NCBI GenBank assembly: GCA_016779225.1
Contig: JADHNZ010000004.1
Coordinates: 1-64,000, forward strand
Source: Planctomycetota bacterium
GTDB taxonomy: Bacteria; Planctomycetota; UBA1135; GCA-002686595
DNA: 64,000 bases
Direction: 5' to 3'
How positions within the stretch are numbered: the stretch's first letter is position 1; every line of letters begins with the position of its first letter. Under the pieces are notes generated by a model. That model had not been told where the DNA came from. It saw nothing but the letters and a program-made list of their open reading frames with translations, and ran no database searches. The translations under genes were made by a program, and so were the position numbers. Positions 24,608 to 33,662 of the stretch are shown here, piece by piece.

Positions 24608-25099
24608 TCAGCCCAGGCGGACGCCCATGATCTGGGCCTCGAACGCGAGGTCCGCCCCGATCCAGCCCTGCGCCTGGTAGCGCCACAGGCGGCGCGTGGA
24701 CTTCTCGACCTTGGCGGCCACCACCAGGCGGCAGTCGGGGACCACCGCGGTCCGGAAGCGTGCGTTGTCCACGCCGCCGAAGCCGATGAAGGCACCCTCG
24801 CGGTCGCCCTCGGGCAGCTGGCGGGTGACGATGTCCCAGGTGCACAGCTGGGCGGCGAGCTCGCACTGCAGGACGCCCGGGAAGATCGGGCGCCCCGGCA
24901 GGTGGTCCGCGGCCCACCAGTCGTCTCCTCGGATCTCCTTGAAGCCCACCAGGACCCCGTCCTCCCCGGCCTCCATCAGGAGTCCGTCGAGCATGCGGAA
25001 GCGATTCACCTGGGGGAGGACCGCGTCCAGGTCAGGCTTGCCGAGGACCGCCGGCATCGCCGCGAAGGAGGCCGGGTCCATGAGGAGTGGCGCGCTCAT
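24608..25099 (-). CDS. FabZ-like 3-hydroxyacyl-ACP dehydratase (hotdog fold)
   Basis: A 163-residue hotdog-fold protein with the FabZ/FabA-type active-site segment DHLPGRPIFPGVLQCELAAQL, where the His in HLPGRPIFPG is the expected catalytic residue. It could dehydrate 3-hydroxyacyl-ACP in fatty-acid or related synthesis. The C-terminal half (VPDCRLVVAAKVEKSTRRLWRY) matches the usual strand pattern. The ATG at 25099 is preferred to an upstream in-frame start that would add a basic low-complexity 27-residue stretch. It is convergent with the pus10-like gene. Confidence 0.72.
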   Translation of the reverse strand: MSAPLLMDPASFAAMPAVLGKPDLDAVLPQVNRFRMLDGLLMEAGEDGVLVGFKEIRGDDWWAADHLPGRPIFPGVLQCELAAQLCTWDIVTRQLPEGDREGAFIGFGGVDNARFRTAVVPDCRLVVAAKVEKSTRRLWRYQAQGWIGADLAFEAQIMGVRLG

Positions 25100-25191
25100 G
25101 TCGCGGCCAGTGTAGTCTCGCGCGCGTCCTTGGACGAGCGCCCCGTTACGCCCTCGCCTCGCCTTCGCCCCGCCCTGCACTCCTTCCCGCG

Positions 25192-26382
25192 ATGACCCCC
25201 TCGCCTGCCGGCCCTGGAGGCCGCCGCCACCTCCGCACCCGCTGCGTGCATCGGCCGGCCCGCCCGGACGCGGCTCGCCCCGGCCTCTCCCTGCCCATCG
25301 ACCGCTCGTCCACCTTCCTCCAGGACGACGCTGCCCGGGAGCTCACCGATGCGGGACGCTGGGACGAGGCCCTGGTCTATGCGCGCTACGGCAGCCCCAC
25401 GGTGGAGGCCGTGCAGGACCACCTTGCAGACCTCGAGGGCGCGCAGCGCGCGGTGCTGTTCGGCTCGGGGATGGCCGCCATCCATGCCGCGCTCCTCGGG
25501 CTGCGTCAGCCCGGCAGGCCCGTGGCCGTGGCGCGTGAGCTCTACGGCGGGACCGCGGATCTCCTGACGGCGCTGGGGGAGTTCGGGATCGAGGCCGTGC
25601 CCTTCTCCGTCTATGACCTCACGAGCCTGTCCTCTGCGCTCGAGCAGGGCGCTGGGCTCGTCTGGCTGGAGACGGTCAGCAACCCCACCCTCCGCGTGGC
25701 CGATCTCCCCGCGGTCGTCGAGCGCGCGCGGGCTGCCGCTGCCCGCGTCGTGGTCGACTCCACCTTCACCTCACCCGCCCTCTGCCGCCCCTTGGCCCAC
25801 GGCGTGGATGCGGTGGTCCACTCCGCCACCAAGCTGCTCGGTGGACACTCGGACCTCCTCGCGGGTGCCGTGCTGGGGGAGGCGCACCTGCTCGACCCGG
25901 TGTGGACCTGGCGCAAGCGTGCGGGGGGCTCCCTGGACCCGCAGGCGGCCTGGCTGCTCGAACGGGGCCTGGCGACGCTCGCCCTGCGCGCCGAGGCCGC
26001 CGGACGCGGCGCCGTGGCCGTGGCCGAGGCCCTCGCGAACGATCCCCGCGTTGCCTGGGTCAGCCATCCCTCCCTTCCCTCTCACCCCGACCACGCCCTC
26101 GCCGCGGACCTGCTGGAAGGACCGGTTCCCCTGGTCGCCTTCGCTCTCCGAGAGGGGGACGCAGGTCTGCGCCCCTTCGCCGACCGCCTGCGCGTCGCGC
26201 TCGACGCGCCGAGCCTGGGCGGGGTCGAGACCCTGGTCAGCCTGCCGGCCTTCATGTCCCACGCGGCCCTCTCTCCGGCGGAGCGCGTGGCCGTCGGGAT
26301 CGGTCCGGGGACCGTCCGCGTGGCCGTGGGTATCGAGGACCCGCGCGACCTGGTCGAGGACCTGCTCCAGGCCCTCGGCTGA
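25192..26382 (+). CDS. Cys/Met-metabolism PLP-dependent enzyme
   Basis: A 396-residue enzyme of the cystathionine gamma-synthase/lyase family (aspartate aminotransferase fold). YARYGSPTVEAVQDHLADLEGA and GSGMAAIHAAL form the cofactor phosphate site, WLETVSNPTLRVADL contains the conserved Asn-Pro-Thr, and SATKLLGGHSD carries the PLP lysine (K214). SLGGVETLVSLP near the C-terminus is also typical. It could act as cystathionine gamma-synthase, beta/gamma-lyase or O-acetylhomoserine sulfhydrylase; sequence alone does not decide. An in-frame extension upstream of ATG 25192 looks non-coding. Confidence 0.82.
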   Translation: MTPSPAGPGGRRHLRTRCVHRPARPDAARPGLSLPIDRSSTFLQDDAARELTDAGRWDEALVYARYGSPTVEAVQDHLADLEGAQRAVLFGSGMAAIHAALLGLRQPGRPVAVARELYGGTADLLTALGEFGIEAVPFSVYDLTSLSSALEQGAGLVWLETVSNPTLRVADLPAVVERARAAAARVVVDSTFTSPALCRPLAHGVDAVVHSATKLLGGHSDLLAGAVLGEAHLLDPVWTWRKRAGGSLDPQAAWLLERGLATLALRAEAAGRGAVAVAEALANDPRVAWVSHPSLPSHPDHALAADLLEGPVPLVAFALREGDAGLRPFADRLRVALDAPSLGGVETLVSLPAFMSHAALSPAERVAVGIGPGTVRVAVGIEDPRDLVEDLLQALG

Positions 26383-26399
26383 GCGCGGAGGCCGCTCAG
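26379..26399. terminator. Hairpin shared by two convergent stop codons
   Basis: CTGAGCG (26379-26385) pairs with CGCTCAG (26393-26399). The stem contains the TGA of the plus-strand PLP enzyme and, on the other arm, the TGA of the minus-strand MATE gene, making a compact bidirectional element in a 13-bp gap. Confidence 0.45.
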
Positions 26400-27817
26400 T
26401 CCGGCACAGCCCGCAGCTCGTCGAGCCGCCGCACCTGCAGGTGGAACGCGGCGGCCTTCAGCAGGGTGGAGAGGTTGATCGTCCACCAGACGCCGGCCGC
26501 GCCGAGGCCGTAGTGCACGGCGAGCAGCCACGCCAGGGGCAGGCGCATCAGGTTCCCCGGGACGCTCACCCAGAAGATCGGGCGCGTGCGCCCCACGCCG
26601 AGGAGGACCTTCTCCTCCACGGCCTCGAGCGCAACGAACAGCTGGCTGAACGCGAGGACGCTCACATAGGAGAGCGCCTGGTCCTGGACCGCGGGGTCCG
26701 CCGTGAACAAACGCACGAGCCAGGGGCCGAGGCCTGCGAACACGCCGGTGAACACGAGACCGAGGACCGCCGCGATCTTGCGCGAGTTGTGGATCGCCAG
26801 GCGCGCCTGGGCGAGGTCACCCGCTCCGAGGTTGCGGCCCACCACCGAGGCCGACGCGACGGCTACCCCCAGGTAGAACGGGAAGGCCACGCCCTCGAAG
26901 GCGTTGAACCCGATCGACAGCCCGCCGAGGGCCGCAGGCGGCAGCTCGGAGAACACGAGCTTGACGATGAACGCGTAGACGATCGAGTAGACGGCGATCG
27001 AGCCGGCGGAGGGGATCCCCGTCCGCAGGATGGGGGTCAGGTCACGCAGGCGGACCTGGCGCACGCGCCACCAGTGGATGCCCCAGCGCGCTGCCAGCAG
27101 CGTGAGCCCCACGCCGACCGCGAGGCCGCGCGAGGCCCCCGAGGCGTGGGCCGCGCCCGCCATCCCCCAGCGCTCGCCTTGGATCAGGCCGTCGCCGAGG
27201 CCCAGCTCGTAGATGAAGAGCGGGTTCAGCACGAAGTTGCTGGCGACCGCGCCGACCTGCAGCAGCAGGGGCGTGCGGCTGTCTCCCATCGACAGGAAGA
27301 TGTTCGACACCAGAGGAGCGAGGGCCAGCAGCGGGGACCACAGGTGGACCGCGCGCGTGTACGCGATGAACGGCTCGCGCTGCTCCGGAGCCAGCTCGAG
27401 AGCCGCGGCGAGGGGCTCTGCGCAGAGGAAGCCCAGGGCACCGACGAGCACGCCGATGGCCGCGCCCACCAAGAGCGCGCGGCCCACCACGGCGTCGCGC
27501 TCGGCACGGTCGCCGGCTCCGCTGGCCCGCGAGATCAGGCTCATGGAGCCCGCGATCGCCACGAAGTAGGCCGCAAAGTCGAAGATCAGCAGGAAGGTGA
27601 CGGCGCCCAGGGCCTCCTGCGCGCTGGCGCCGAGGTGCTGGACCCAGAACTGGTCGTTGACGCGGAAGAGGCTCCCCGCGACGAACGAGAGGATCGAGGG
27701 CCAGGCGAAGCGCAGCAGGCTGCGCGCATCCGCCGGGGCCGCGCGCTCCACGCCGCCTCCAGCCCCTCCACGGGGGCCGCCGGACCGCGGGTCCGTGCGC
27801 TCGGGCCTGCGCTCCAC
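26396..27817 (-). CDS. MATE family efflux transporter
   Basis: A 473-residue polytopic membrane protein with about 12 helices in two similar halves. Family features include FAWPSILSFVAGSLFRVNDQFWVQHLG in helix 1, SRASGAGD after helix 2, and the second-half counterpart FEGVAFPFYLGVAVASASVVGRNLGAGD. MATE proteins export drugs or lipid-linked substrates using Na+ or H+ gradients. The GTG start lies 2 bases after the stop of the upstream gene, so they are co-transcribed. The first ~30 residues are hydrophilic and Arg/Gly-rich; a later start is possible. Confidence 0.85.
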   Translation of the reverse strand: MERRPERTDPRSGGPRGGAGGGVERAAPADARSLLRFAWPSILSFVAGSLFRVNDQFWVQHLGASAQEALGAVTFLLIFDFAAYFVAIAGSMSLISRASGAGDRAERDAVVGRALLVGAAIGVLVGALGFLCAEPLAAALELAPEQREPFIAYTRAVHLWSPLLALAPLVSNIFLSMGDSRTPLLLQVGAVASNFVLNPLFIYELGLGDGLIQGERWGMAGAAHASGASRGLAVGVGLTLLAARWGIHWWRVRQVRLRDLTPILRTGIPSAGSIAVYSIVYAFIVKLVFSELPPAALGGLSIGFNAFEGVAFPFYLGVAVASASVVGRNLGAGDLAQARLAIHNSRKIAAVLGLVFTGVFAGLGPWLVRLFTADPAVQDQALSYVSVLAFSQLFVALEAVEEKVLLGVGRTRPIFWVSVPGNLMRLPLAWLLAVHYGLGAAGVWWTINLSTLLKAAAFHLQVRRLDELRAVPD

Positions 27818-27819
27818 CC

Positions 27820-28953
27820 TCAGTCTCGCTCGAGGCAGCGCACCAGGAAGAGCGGAGGCTCCTGCCCCTGCTCGAGGGGCCGCACCTCGAAGTCGAGGCG
27901 GCCTGTCCGCGTGGTGCCGTCCTCCTGGACGCGCACCTGGTAGGTGCCGACTGCCAGGTGCCCCAGCAGGAGCTGGCCGTCGAACCCGGTCACCTCCTCG
28001 ATCGGCGTGGGGCCGAACCCGCGGACCACCGCGCCCTCGAGGGGCCGGTCCGTCTCGTCCACGGCGCGGAGCACCACGGGGTAGAGGGGGGGCAGTTGGA
28101 GGTCGGGAGCCTGGGTTGCGGGACGCGCGACGTTGACCTCGGTCGGCTCCACCAGCGGGCGCTGGAAGGGGCCCACGCGGACGATCCAGGTGCCCTCCTC
28201 AAGGTCTTGGAAGCGCCACAGACCGCTGTAGGTCGTGCGCGCCTCGCGGCGCTCGGGGCCGCCCTTGCGCTGGAGCGTGACGAGCACCTCGGCCGCGGGC
28301 TGTCCCCAGTGGTCGAGGACGACGCCATCGAGGCTGGCGCGGGGCATCATCACCAGGCTCATGTGGACCCGGTCCATGCCTGGCAGGTGCGGCTGCTCCG
28401 CGAGCTTGAACAGCATCACCTCGGCGCCGAGGGAGGACATGCCCTCCGCGCTGGCGCGCACCGTGTAGCCGCCCATCGGGAGGTCGAACAGCTCGAAGGT
28501 CGTGATGTTGCCGGGGAAGGTCTCCGTGCGCCCCTCGGCATGCTCGCGGCCGAGCGCGAACTGGGAGGGGAGGACCTCGAGAGTCCACTCCCGGGGAGTC
28601 GGCAGGCCCGGCGCGAAGGCGACCGATCCGGTGAGCGTTCCCCGGCCGTCGAAGGACTTCTCCATCCGCTTGTACGGAAGGTCGATTCCAACCTCGATGG
28701 GGCCCTCGCTCTGGAGGGCCTCCGGGTCGCGGACTCCCGGCTCTGTGGGGCCTTGCTCCTGGGCCGCGACCGGCTGCTCAGCCTCGCCTGCACCGCCGCC
28801 GGCGAGGGGGTTCCGAGCGGCGCCTCGGGCGGTGGACCACGAGGCCCAGCCCGCGAGGGCCAGCACCAGCACCGCGCCCACCAGCACCACGATCGCGAGA
28901 TCACTGGCGCCGCGGGCTCGACCCGGCCGATAGGAACCGTGAAGCTTCACCAC
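27820..28953 (-). CDS. Membrane-anchored protein with carboxypeptidase-regulatory-like domains
   Basis: A 377-residue protein: short cytoplasmic N-terminus, one transmembrane helix (IVVLVGAVLVLALAGWASW, about residues 21-39), an acidic linker, then beta-sandwich repeats of the CarboxypepD_reg type (ASLDGVVLDHWGQPAAEVLVTL; VLRAVDETDRPLEGAVVRGF with GHLAVGTYQVRV). Such domains are usually structural or ligand-binding on the outside of the membrane. No enzymatic motif is visible. It is the first gene before the MATE transporter and divergent from the phosphodiesterase-type gene. Confidence 0.65.
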   Translation of the reverse strand: MVKLHGSYRPGRARGASDLAIVVLVGAVLVLALAGWASWSTARGAARNPLAGGGAGEAEQPVAAQEQGPTEPGVRDPEALQSEGPIEVGIDLPYKRMEKSFDGRGTLTGSVAFAPGLPTPREWTLEVLPSQFALGREHAEGRTETFPGNITTFELFDLPMGGYTVRASAEGMSSLGAEVMLFKLAEQPHLPGMDRVHMSLVMMPRASLDGVVLDHWGQPAAEVLVTLQRKGGPERREARTTYSGLWRFQDLEEGTWIVRVGPFQRPLVEPTEVNVARPATQAPDLQLPPLYPVVLRAVDETDRPLEGAVVRGFGPTPIEEVTGFDGQLLLGHLAVGTYQVRVQEDGTTRTGRLDFEVRPLEQGQEPPLFLVRCLERD

Positions 28954-29049
28954 TGTCGTCGACCTCTCCTGCCCCAGGGGCGCCCCCGCAGGGGGGAGCC
29001 AGGGGCAGGAATCCTAACCGGACCCAGGCCGGCGAACGCCCCACGAACG

Positions 29050-31464
29050 ATGATCCACACCCTCCTGCTGGCGCTCGGCGCCTCCCTTCCGCTCTCGGCC
29101 GGCTCGGAAGCGCTCCCCGCGGGCGCCACGCAGCCGGGGCTGGGAACAGCCACCGAGCGGGTCCTGGTCCTGGGCTTCGACGGCGCCGACTACCGCACGA
29201 CGGCGCGCATGATCGAGGAGGGCCAGCTGCCCAACCTCGCCAAGCTTGCCGCCTCGGGCACCTTCGCGCCCCTGCGCTCCACCAACCCCGCCGAGTCGGC
29301 GGCTGGGTGGGCGGCCATCAACACCGGCCGCAACCCCGTGGAGAACGGCGTGCCAAGCTTCGTGAACCGTCGCATCGCCGGGAGCACTCCGGTCCCGGAC
29401 ACCGCGCACATCAAGATCGAGTCGAATGTGCCCATCGAGGAGTTCGAGCTCGACGGGTTCCTCGGGCTCGTTGCCGGCCGCAGCCCGCTCGAGCTCGGGC
29501 TGGTGGGCGGGGGAGGCTCCGCGCTGGTCGTGTTCCTGCTGCTTGGGCTGGTCCTGGGCATTCGCAAGTCCCTCGCCGCGCTGCTGGCGCTCGTCGTCGG
29601 CGCCGCGGGCGGCTGGTCCGCAGCAGGCTCCCTCGAGAATGTGCCCACCGAGGCGGCCGTCGTGTTCCGCAACAAGGTCAAGGCGGCGGGCTTCTGGGAC
29701 CACGCGGGTGAGGCCGGCGTCCCCTCGATCGTCCTCGACGCGGCCCTGGCCTTCGGCCGGCCCCACGCACCGAACACGCGCGTGCTCGGCGGCCTGGGCC
29801 TCCCGGATGTCCGTGGGGGCATCAGCGGCGAGTGGTTCGTCTACACCAGCGACGACATCTGGTTCGACTCGGGGCCCAAGGGTGAGCGCGCCGGAGACAC
29901 CGGCTCCGGCACCGTGTTCGCCCTCACCGAGGATGCGGATGGCGCCTACCGCTCGTCGGTCTGGGGTCCCCTCGACATCCACGCGCGCACCCAGGCGACG
30001 CGTGAGCTCCAGCGCATCGACGCGCTCCTCGCGGATCCCAAGCTGACCTGGAAGGAGAGCCAGTCCCTGCGTGACGAGCGTGCGGCCTCCGAGGATGTGC
30101 TGAGCGGGATGCGCTCCCGGCCCTGGGACCACCGGACCAGCCTGCCGCTGCTCATCGAGCCGACGGAGGGCGGTGCCAGTGTGACCCTGGCGGATCAGCG
30201 CCAGGACCTCACCGAGGGGGCCTGGTCCGACTGGTTCCACCTGAACTTCGAGCTGGGCCCGCTCCTCAATGTGCGCGCCATCACGAGGGTCAAGCTGGTC
30301 AGCGCGGCCGAGCCGGTGACCCTGTATGTGGACAGCCTGGGGATCGACCCGCGCGAGCCTCCGTTCTGGCAGCCGATCAGCCAGCCCCGCGAGTTCTCGC
30401 GCGAGCTGGCCGAGTGGCTCGGCGAGCCCTACGAGACCCTGGGCTGGGCCTGCCTCACCAACCAGATGAAGGATGAGCGCATTGGTGTCCAGGCCTTCCT
30501 CGAGGACATCGAGTTCACCATGGAGTGGCGCCGCAGGCTGCTCGACCGCGCCCTCTCGCGTGACGACTGGCGGCTCCTGTTCTCGGTGTACAGCGTGACC
30601 GACCGCGTGCAGCACATTCTCTACCGCCACGCGGATCCCGAGCACCCCATGCACGACCCGGAGGAGGCCGCCCAGGTGGTGCGCTTCTTCGGCAAGGAGC
30701 TGCCCCTGTCCGAGTGCATCGCCGAGGTGTACCGCCAGATGGACGCCCGCGTGGGTGAGGTGCTCGAGCAGCTGCGCGAGAGCGACCGCCTGCTCCTCTG
30801 CGCGGACCACGGCTTCTCGTCGTTCCGCCGCCAGATGGATGTGAATGCGTGGCTCGCCCAGGAGGGCTTCCTCGCCATCAAGGAGGGCGCGACGGCGCGC
30901 TCGGGCTCCGGCGGCTTCGGGTATGTGGACTGGAGCCGGACCCAGGCCTACTCACTCGGGCTCGGGATGGTCTACCTCAACCTCGCGGGGCGCGAGCCCC
31001 AGGGCATCGTCCAGGAGGACGAGGCCCGCGGGATCCTCGAGGACATCGCGGCGCGCTTCGTCGCGGCGACCGATGGGGGCCAGAGCGTGGGGCGTGATGC
31101 CGAGGTGGTCTGGGACCTGTATCCCGGGGACTGGAGCTCGACCGACTACCCCTGCTCCGACCTGATGCTCGGCTTCGATGAGTACTACCGCGCAGGCTGG
31201 AACACCGTCACGGGCGGAGCACGCCTGGTTGAGGAGGACGGCAAGGTCGGTCCCGGTGCGATCTACCGGGACAACACAAACCCCTGGTCCGGCGACCATG
31301 CGGGCAACTCGCCCAACCTGGTCACCGGGATCTTCTTCTCGAACCGTCCCGTCGCGATCCCGGAGGGGGGGGTGAGCGTCCTCCATGTGGCGCCGACGGT
31401 CCTCGATGCCCTGGGCGTTCCCGTCCCCCAGGAGATGGACCTGGCGCCCCTGGCGGCCCGCTGA
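29050..31464 (+). CDS. Alkaline-phosphatase-superfamily (type I phosphodiesterase-like) protein with a hydrophobic insert
   Basis: An 804-residue protein with a signal peptide. Metal ligands of the alkaline phosphatase/nucleotide pyrophosphatase fold are visible: LVLGFDGADY (first Asp), a Ser/Thr nucleophile region ESAAGWAAINTG, FSVYSVTDRVQH (Asp, His), CADHGFSS (Asp-His) and SGDHAGN (last His). Between the nucleophile and later ligands, residues ~146-195 contain two strongly hydrophobic stretches that could anchor the enzyme in the membrane, which is unusual. It probably hydrolyses a phosphodiester or phosphomonoester outside the cytoplasm. A classic terminator follows. Confidence 0.75.
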   Translation: MIHTLLLALGASLPLSAGSEALPAGATQPGLGTATERVLVLGFDGADYRTTARMIEEGQLPNLAKLAASGTFAPLRSTNPAESAAGWAAINTGRNPVENGVPSFVNRRIAGSTPVPDTAHIKIESNVPIEEFELDGFLGLVAGRSPLELGLVGGGGSALVVFLLLGLVLGIRKSLAALLALVVGAAGGWSAAGSLENVPTEAAVVFRNKVKAAGFWDHAGEAGVPSIVLDAALAFGRPHAPNTRVLGGLGLPDVRGGISGEWFVYTSDDIWFDSGPKGERAGDTGSGTVFALTEDADGAYRSSVWGPLDIHARTQATRELQRIDALLADPKLTWKESQSLRDERAASEDVLSGMRSRPWDHRTSLPLLIEPTEGGASVTLADQRQDLTEGAWSDWFHLNFELGPLLNVRAITRVKLVSAAEPVTLYVDSLGIDPREPPFWQPISQPREFSRELAEWLGEPYETLGWACLTNQMKDERIGVQAFLEDIEFTMEWRRRLLDRALSRDDWRLLFSVYSVTDRVQHILYRHADPEHPMHDPEEAAQVVRFFGKELPLSECIAEVYRQMDARVGEVLEQLRESDRLLLCADHGFSSFRRQMDVNAWLAQEGFLAIKEGATARSGSGGFGYVDWSRTQAYSLGLGMVYLNLAGREPQGIVQEDEARGILEDIAARFVAATDGGQSVGRDAEVVWDLYPGDWSSTDYPCSDLMLGFDEYYRAGWNTVTGGARLVEEDGKVGPGAIYRDNTNPWSGDHAGNSPNLVTGIFFSNRPVAIPEGGVSVLHVAPTVLDALGVPVPQEMDLAPLAAR

Positions 31465-31487
31465 GCCCCCACGGACTCCCAGACCTG

Positions 31488-31517
31488 AGACCCCGGCGCC
31501 CGCGCCGGGGTCTTTTT
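31488..31517 (+). terminator. Rho-independent terminator
   Basis: The stem AGACCCCGGCG.../...CGCCGGGGTCT (31488-31499 with 31502-31513), about 11 bp with a small loop, is followed by TTTTT (31513-31517). It begins 24 bases after the phosphodiesterase-type stop and is the clearest intrinsic terminator in the window. Confidence 0.9.
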
Positions 31518-31655
31518 CGTTTCCTTGACGGGGATCCTGGCGGTCTCAGCCGTATTCGTGGTCGGACGCGCAAGCCAGCGCGCCCGACCCCCAAGCAGGG
31601 GGCTGGGGCCACCCGGGGGGGAGGCCCCGCCCCAGAGCCCCTCACCGTCCTCGCC

Positions 31656-31916
31656 ATGCACCGCATCAGCACCTCCGCGCCCCTGCTCTCCGGCCTCGTG
31701 ACCGGGGAGGGGACCGAGGTTCGGACGCGGACGCATGGCTGGGTGGATCCCGAGTCTGGGGAGACGATGCGGATCCGCCTCCGGGCGGGCGAGGGGCTCC
31801 ACGGGCGTCTTCGTCGAGCGGGCTTCCTGCCCGTCCTCGCCGAGGCGCCCCATGGGGGAGCTCCGCTGCGCGGGGAGGACGCGAGCCCGTCTCGTGCCCT
31901 CCCCGTCGGCACCTGA
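31656..31916 (+). CDS. Possible small hypothetical protein
   Basis: An 86-codon frame with GC-rich third positions and a believable composition (HGWVDPESGETMRIRLRAGEG) ending 61 bases before the symporter gene. I recognise no family and there is no strong ribosome-binding site. It is the only candidate gene in the 513-bp gap 31465-31977; the rest of the gap holds only the terminator at its left end. Confidence 0.4.
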   Translation: MHRISTSAPLLSGLVTGEGTEVRTRTHGWVDPESGETMRIRLRAGEGLHGRLRRAGFLPVLAEAPHGGAPLRGEDASPSRALPVGT

Positions 31917-31977
31917 GCGGGTTCCCCGGCCTTGGGCCTCCGTGGGCCCCCGAGGGGCAGCGGTTAGGCTGGGCCCC

Positions 31978-33606
31978 ATGAGCAGTGCTCCCCAGGGCGG
32001 TTCTCCCGCCGCTGAGTCCTCGGGCCTTCACTGGAAGGTCCTGATCGGCCTGGTCCTTGGCGCCGCGGTCGGGCTCCTGATGCAGGCCACCCTCGCGGCC
32101 CCAGCGTGGATCGGGCTCCAGGTCGAGGCGGCGCCCGGCGGGGCCCGCGTGGCCTCAGTCGAGGCAGGGAGCCCGGCTGCCAAGGCGCGGATCCCCTCGG
32201 GGAGCGTCTGGCGCCTTGCGGTGCTGCGGCGCGGGGCCGACGAGCGCTCCGCGGAGGATGATGTGGTCCTGACTGCCCCCGAGGACCTGCAGCGGGCCCT
32301 CGACCGGCTCGACAACGGGGAGGTGCTCTGGCTCTTCCCGGCCCGAGCCGAGGGCGATGGGCGGCCTGCCTCCGCCTGGACGCCCGACGAGGAGGGGGCC
32401 CGCCCTCTCGCCGTGGCGATCCAGCCCGGTAGCCCGCGGGACACCTGGATCTATCCCTTCGCCCTCGTCGCGGATGTGTTCCTCGCGCTGCTGAAGATGC
32501 TGATCGTGCCGATCGTCCTGGCGTCGATCGTCTCGGGTGTCGCCGGGGTGGGCGCCATGGGGGACCTGCGGCGCCTCGGCCGCAAGACGCTCCTCTACTA
32601 CATGTCCACGAGCCTGCTCGCGATCCTCGTCGGGCAGGTGCTCGTGACCCTCGTGCGGCCGGGCACTGGAGCGCGCCTCGGGCTCGCCATGCAGCCGGTA
32701 GCCGATGCCACGGGCGGCGGCTTCCGCGAGTTCATCGAGGTCATCAAGCGCATGGTCCCCTCCAATGTCTTCAGCTCGCTGCAGGACAACGGTGCGATGC
32801 TCTCGATCATCTTCTTCGCGCTGATCCTGGGCTACTCGATCACGCGCACGCCCGAGCCGCACCGCAGCCGCATCCGTGAGGTCTTCGAGTCGTTCGTCGA
32901 GGTCATGATGACCATGGCGAAGAGCGTCCTCAGCCTCCTGCCGTACGGGGTGTTCGCCCTGATGGCCAAGGTCGTGGCTGGCACGGGCCTCGCGCCGTTC
33001 AAGGCGCTGCTGCTCTACATGCTCGTGGTCGCGGTCGCCCTCGTGCTGCACGCCTGCGTGACCCTGCCGCTGGTCCTGCGCGTCCTCGGTGGGATCTCTC
33101 CGCTCCGCTGGGCCAAGGCCATGGCTCCCGCCCTCTTCACGGCCTTCTCCACGAGCTCCTCGAGCATGACCCTGCCCGTCACCATGGAGACGGTCGAGGG
33201 CCGCGGCCGCGTGAGCAACCGCGTGTCGTCCTTCACCCTGCCCCTGGGGGCCACGGTGAACATGGACGGCACCGCCCTGTACGAGTGCATAGGGGTCATC
33301 TTCCTGGCCCAGTACTACGCCTCGGTGGGCGGGGAGCCCCTGACCCTGGCCCAGCAGGGCTATGTGGTGGTCCTGGCCCTCCTGGCCAGCGTGGGGGCTG
33401 CGGGGATCCCCTCGGCAGGCCTCGTGATGATGCTGACCATCCTGTCCGCCCTGCGCCTGCCCGTGGAGGGCGCCGCCCTGCTCCTGGCGGTGGATCGGCC
33501 CCTGGACATGATGAGGACGGTCGTCAATGTCTGGTCCGACAGCTGCGGCGCCGCGGTCATCGCGCGCACCGAGGGCGAGGAGGGACCGCTCCAGCCCGTC
33601 ACCTGA
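31978..33606 (+). CDS. Dicarboxylate/amino acid:cation symporter (SLC1/DAACS) with a PDZ-like insert
   Basis: A 542-residue transporter. The core shows the SLC1 signatures: the serine-rich hairpin FSTSSSSMTLPVTMET, NMDGT (near residue 428) and DRPLDMMRTVVNVWSDS. It should import glutamate/aspartate or C4-dicarboxylates with Na+ or H+. Between the first hydrophobic segment (LIGLVLGAAVGLLMQATL) and the rest, residues ~42-120 form a soluble insert reading LQVEAAPGGARVASVEAGSPAAKA...IPSG, the pattern of a PDZ carboxylate-loop and following strand. The insert is absent from ordinary GltP/GltT proteins (about 420-440 residues). Confidence 0.85.
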   Translation: MSSAPQGGSPAAESSGLHWKVLIGLVLGAAVGLLMQATLAAPAWIGLQVEAAPGGARVASVEAGSPAAKARIPSGSVWRLAVLRRGADERSAEDDVVLTAPEDLQRALDRLDNGEVLWLFPARAEGDGRPASAWTPDEEGARPLAVAIQPGSPRDTWIYPFALVADVFLALLKMLIVPIVLASIVSGVAGVGAMGDLRRLGRKTLLYYMSTSLLAILVGQVLVTLVRPGTGARLGLAMQPVADATGGGFREFIEVIKRMVPSNVFSSLQDNGAMLSIIFFALILGYSITRTPEPHRSRIREVFESFVEVMMTMAKSVLSLLPYGVFALMAKVVAGTGLAPFKALLLYMLVVAVALVLHACVTLPLVLRVLGGISPLRWAKAMAPALFTAFSTSSSSMTLPVTMETVEGRGRVSNRVSSFTLPLGATVNMDGTALYECIGVIFLAQYYASVGGEPLTLAQQGYVVVLALLASVGAAGIPSAGLVMMLTILSALRLPVEGAALLLAVDRPLDMMRTVVNVWSDSCGAAVIARTEGEEGPLQPVT

Positions 33607-33662
33607 GGGTCGCGGGCCTCCGAGGCGCGGTCCCCGGCTCCCGCGGCTACAATCCTCGCGCG

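Noticed and set aside
31524-31560. Promoter TTGACG followed by TATTCG after the terminator
   Set aside because: The spacing is about 22 bases, too long for a sigma70 promoter, and no other -10 is present.
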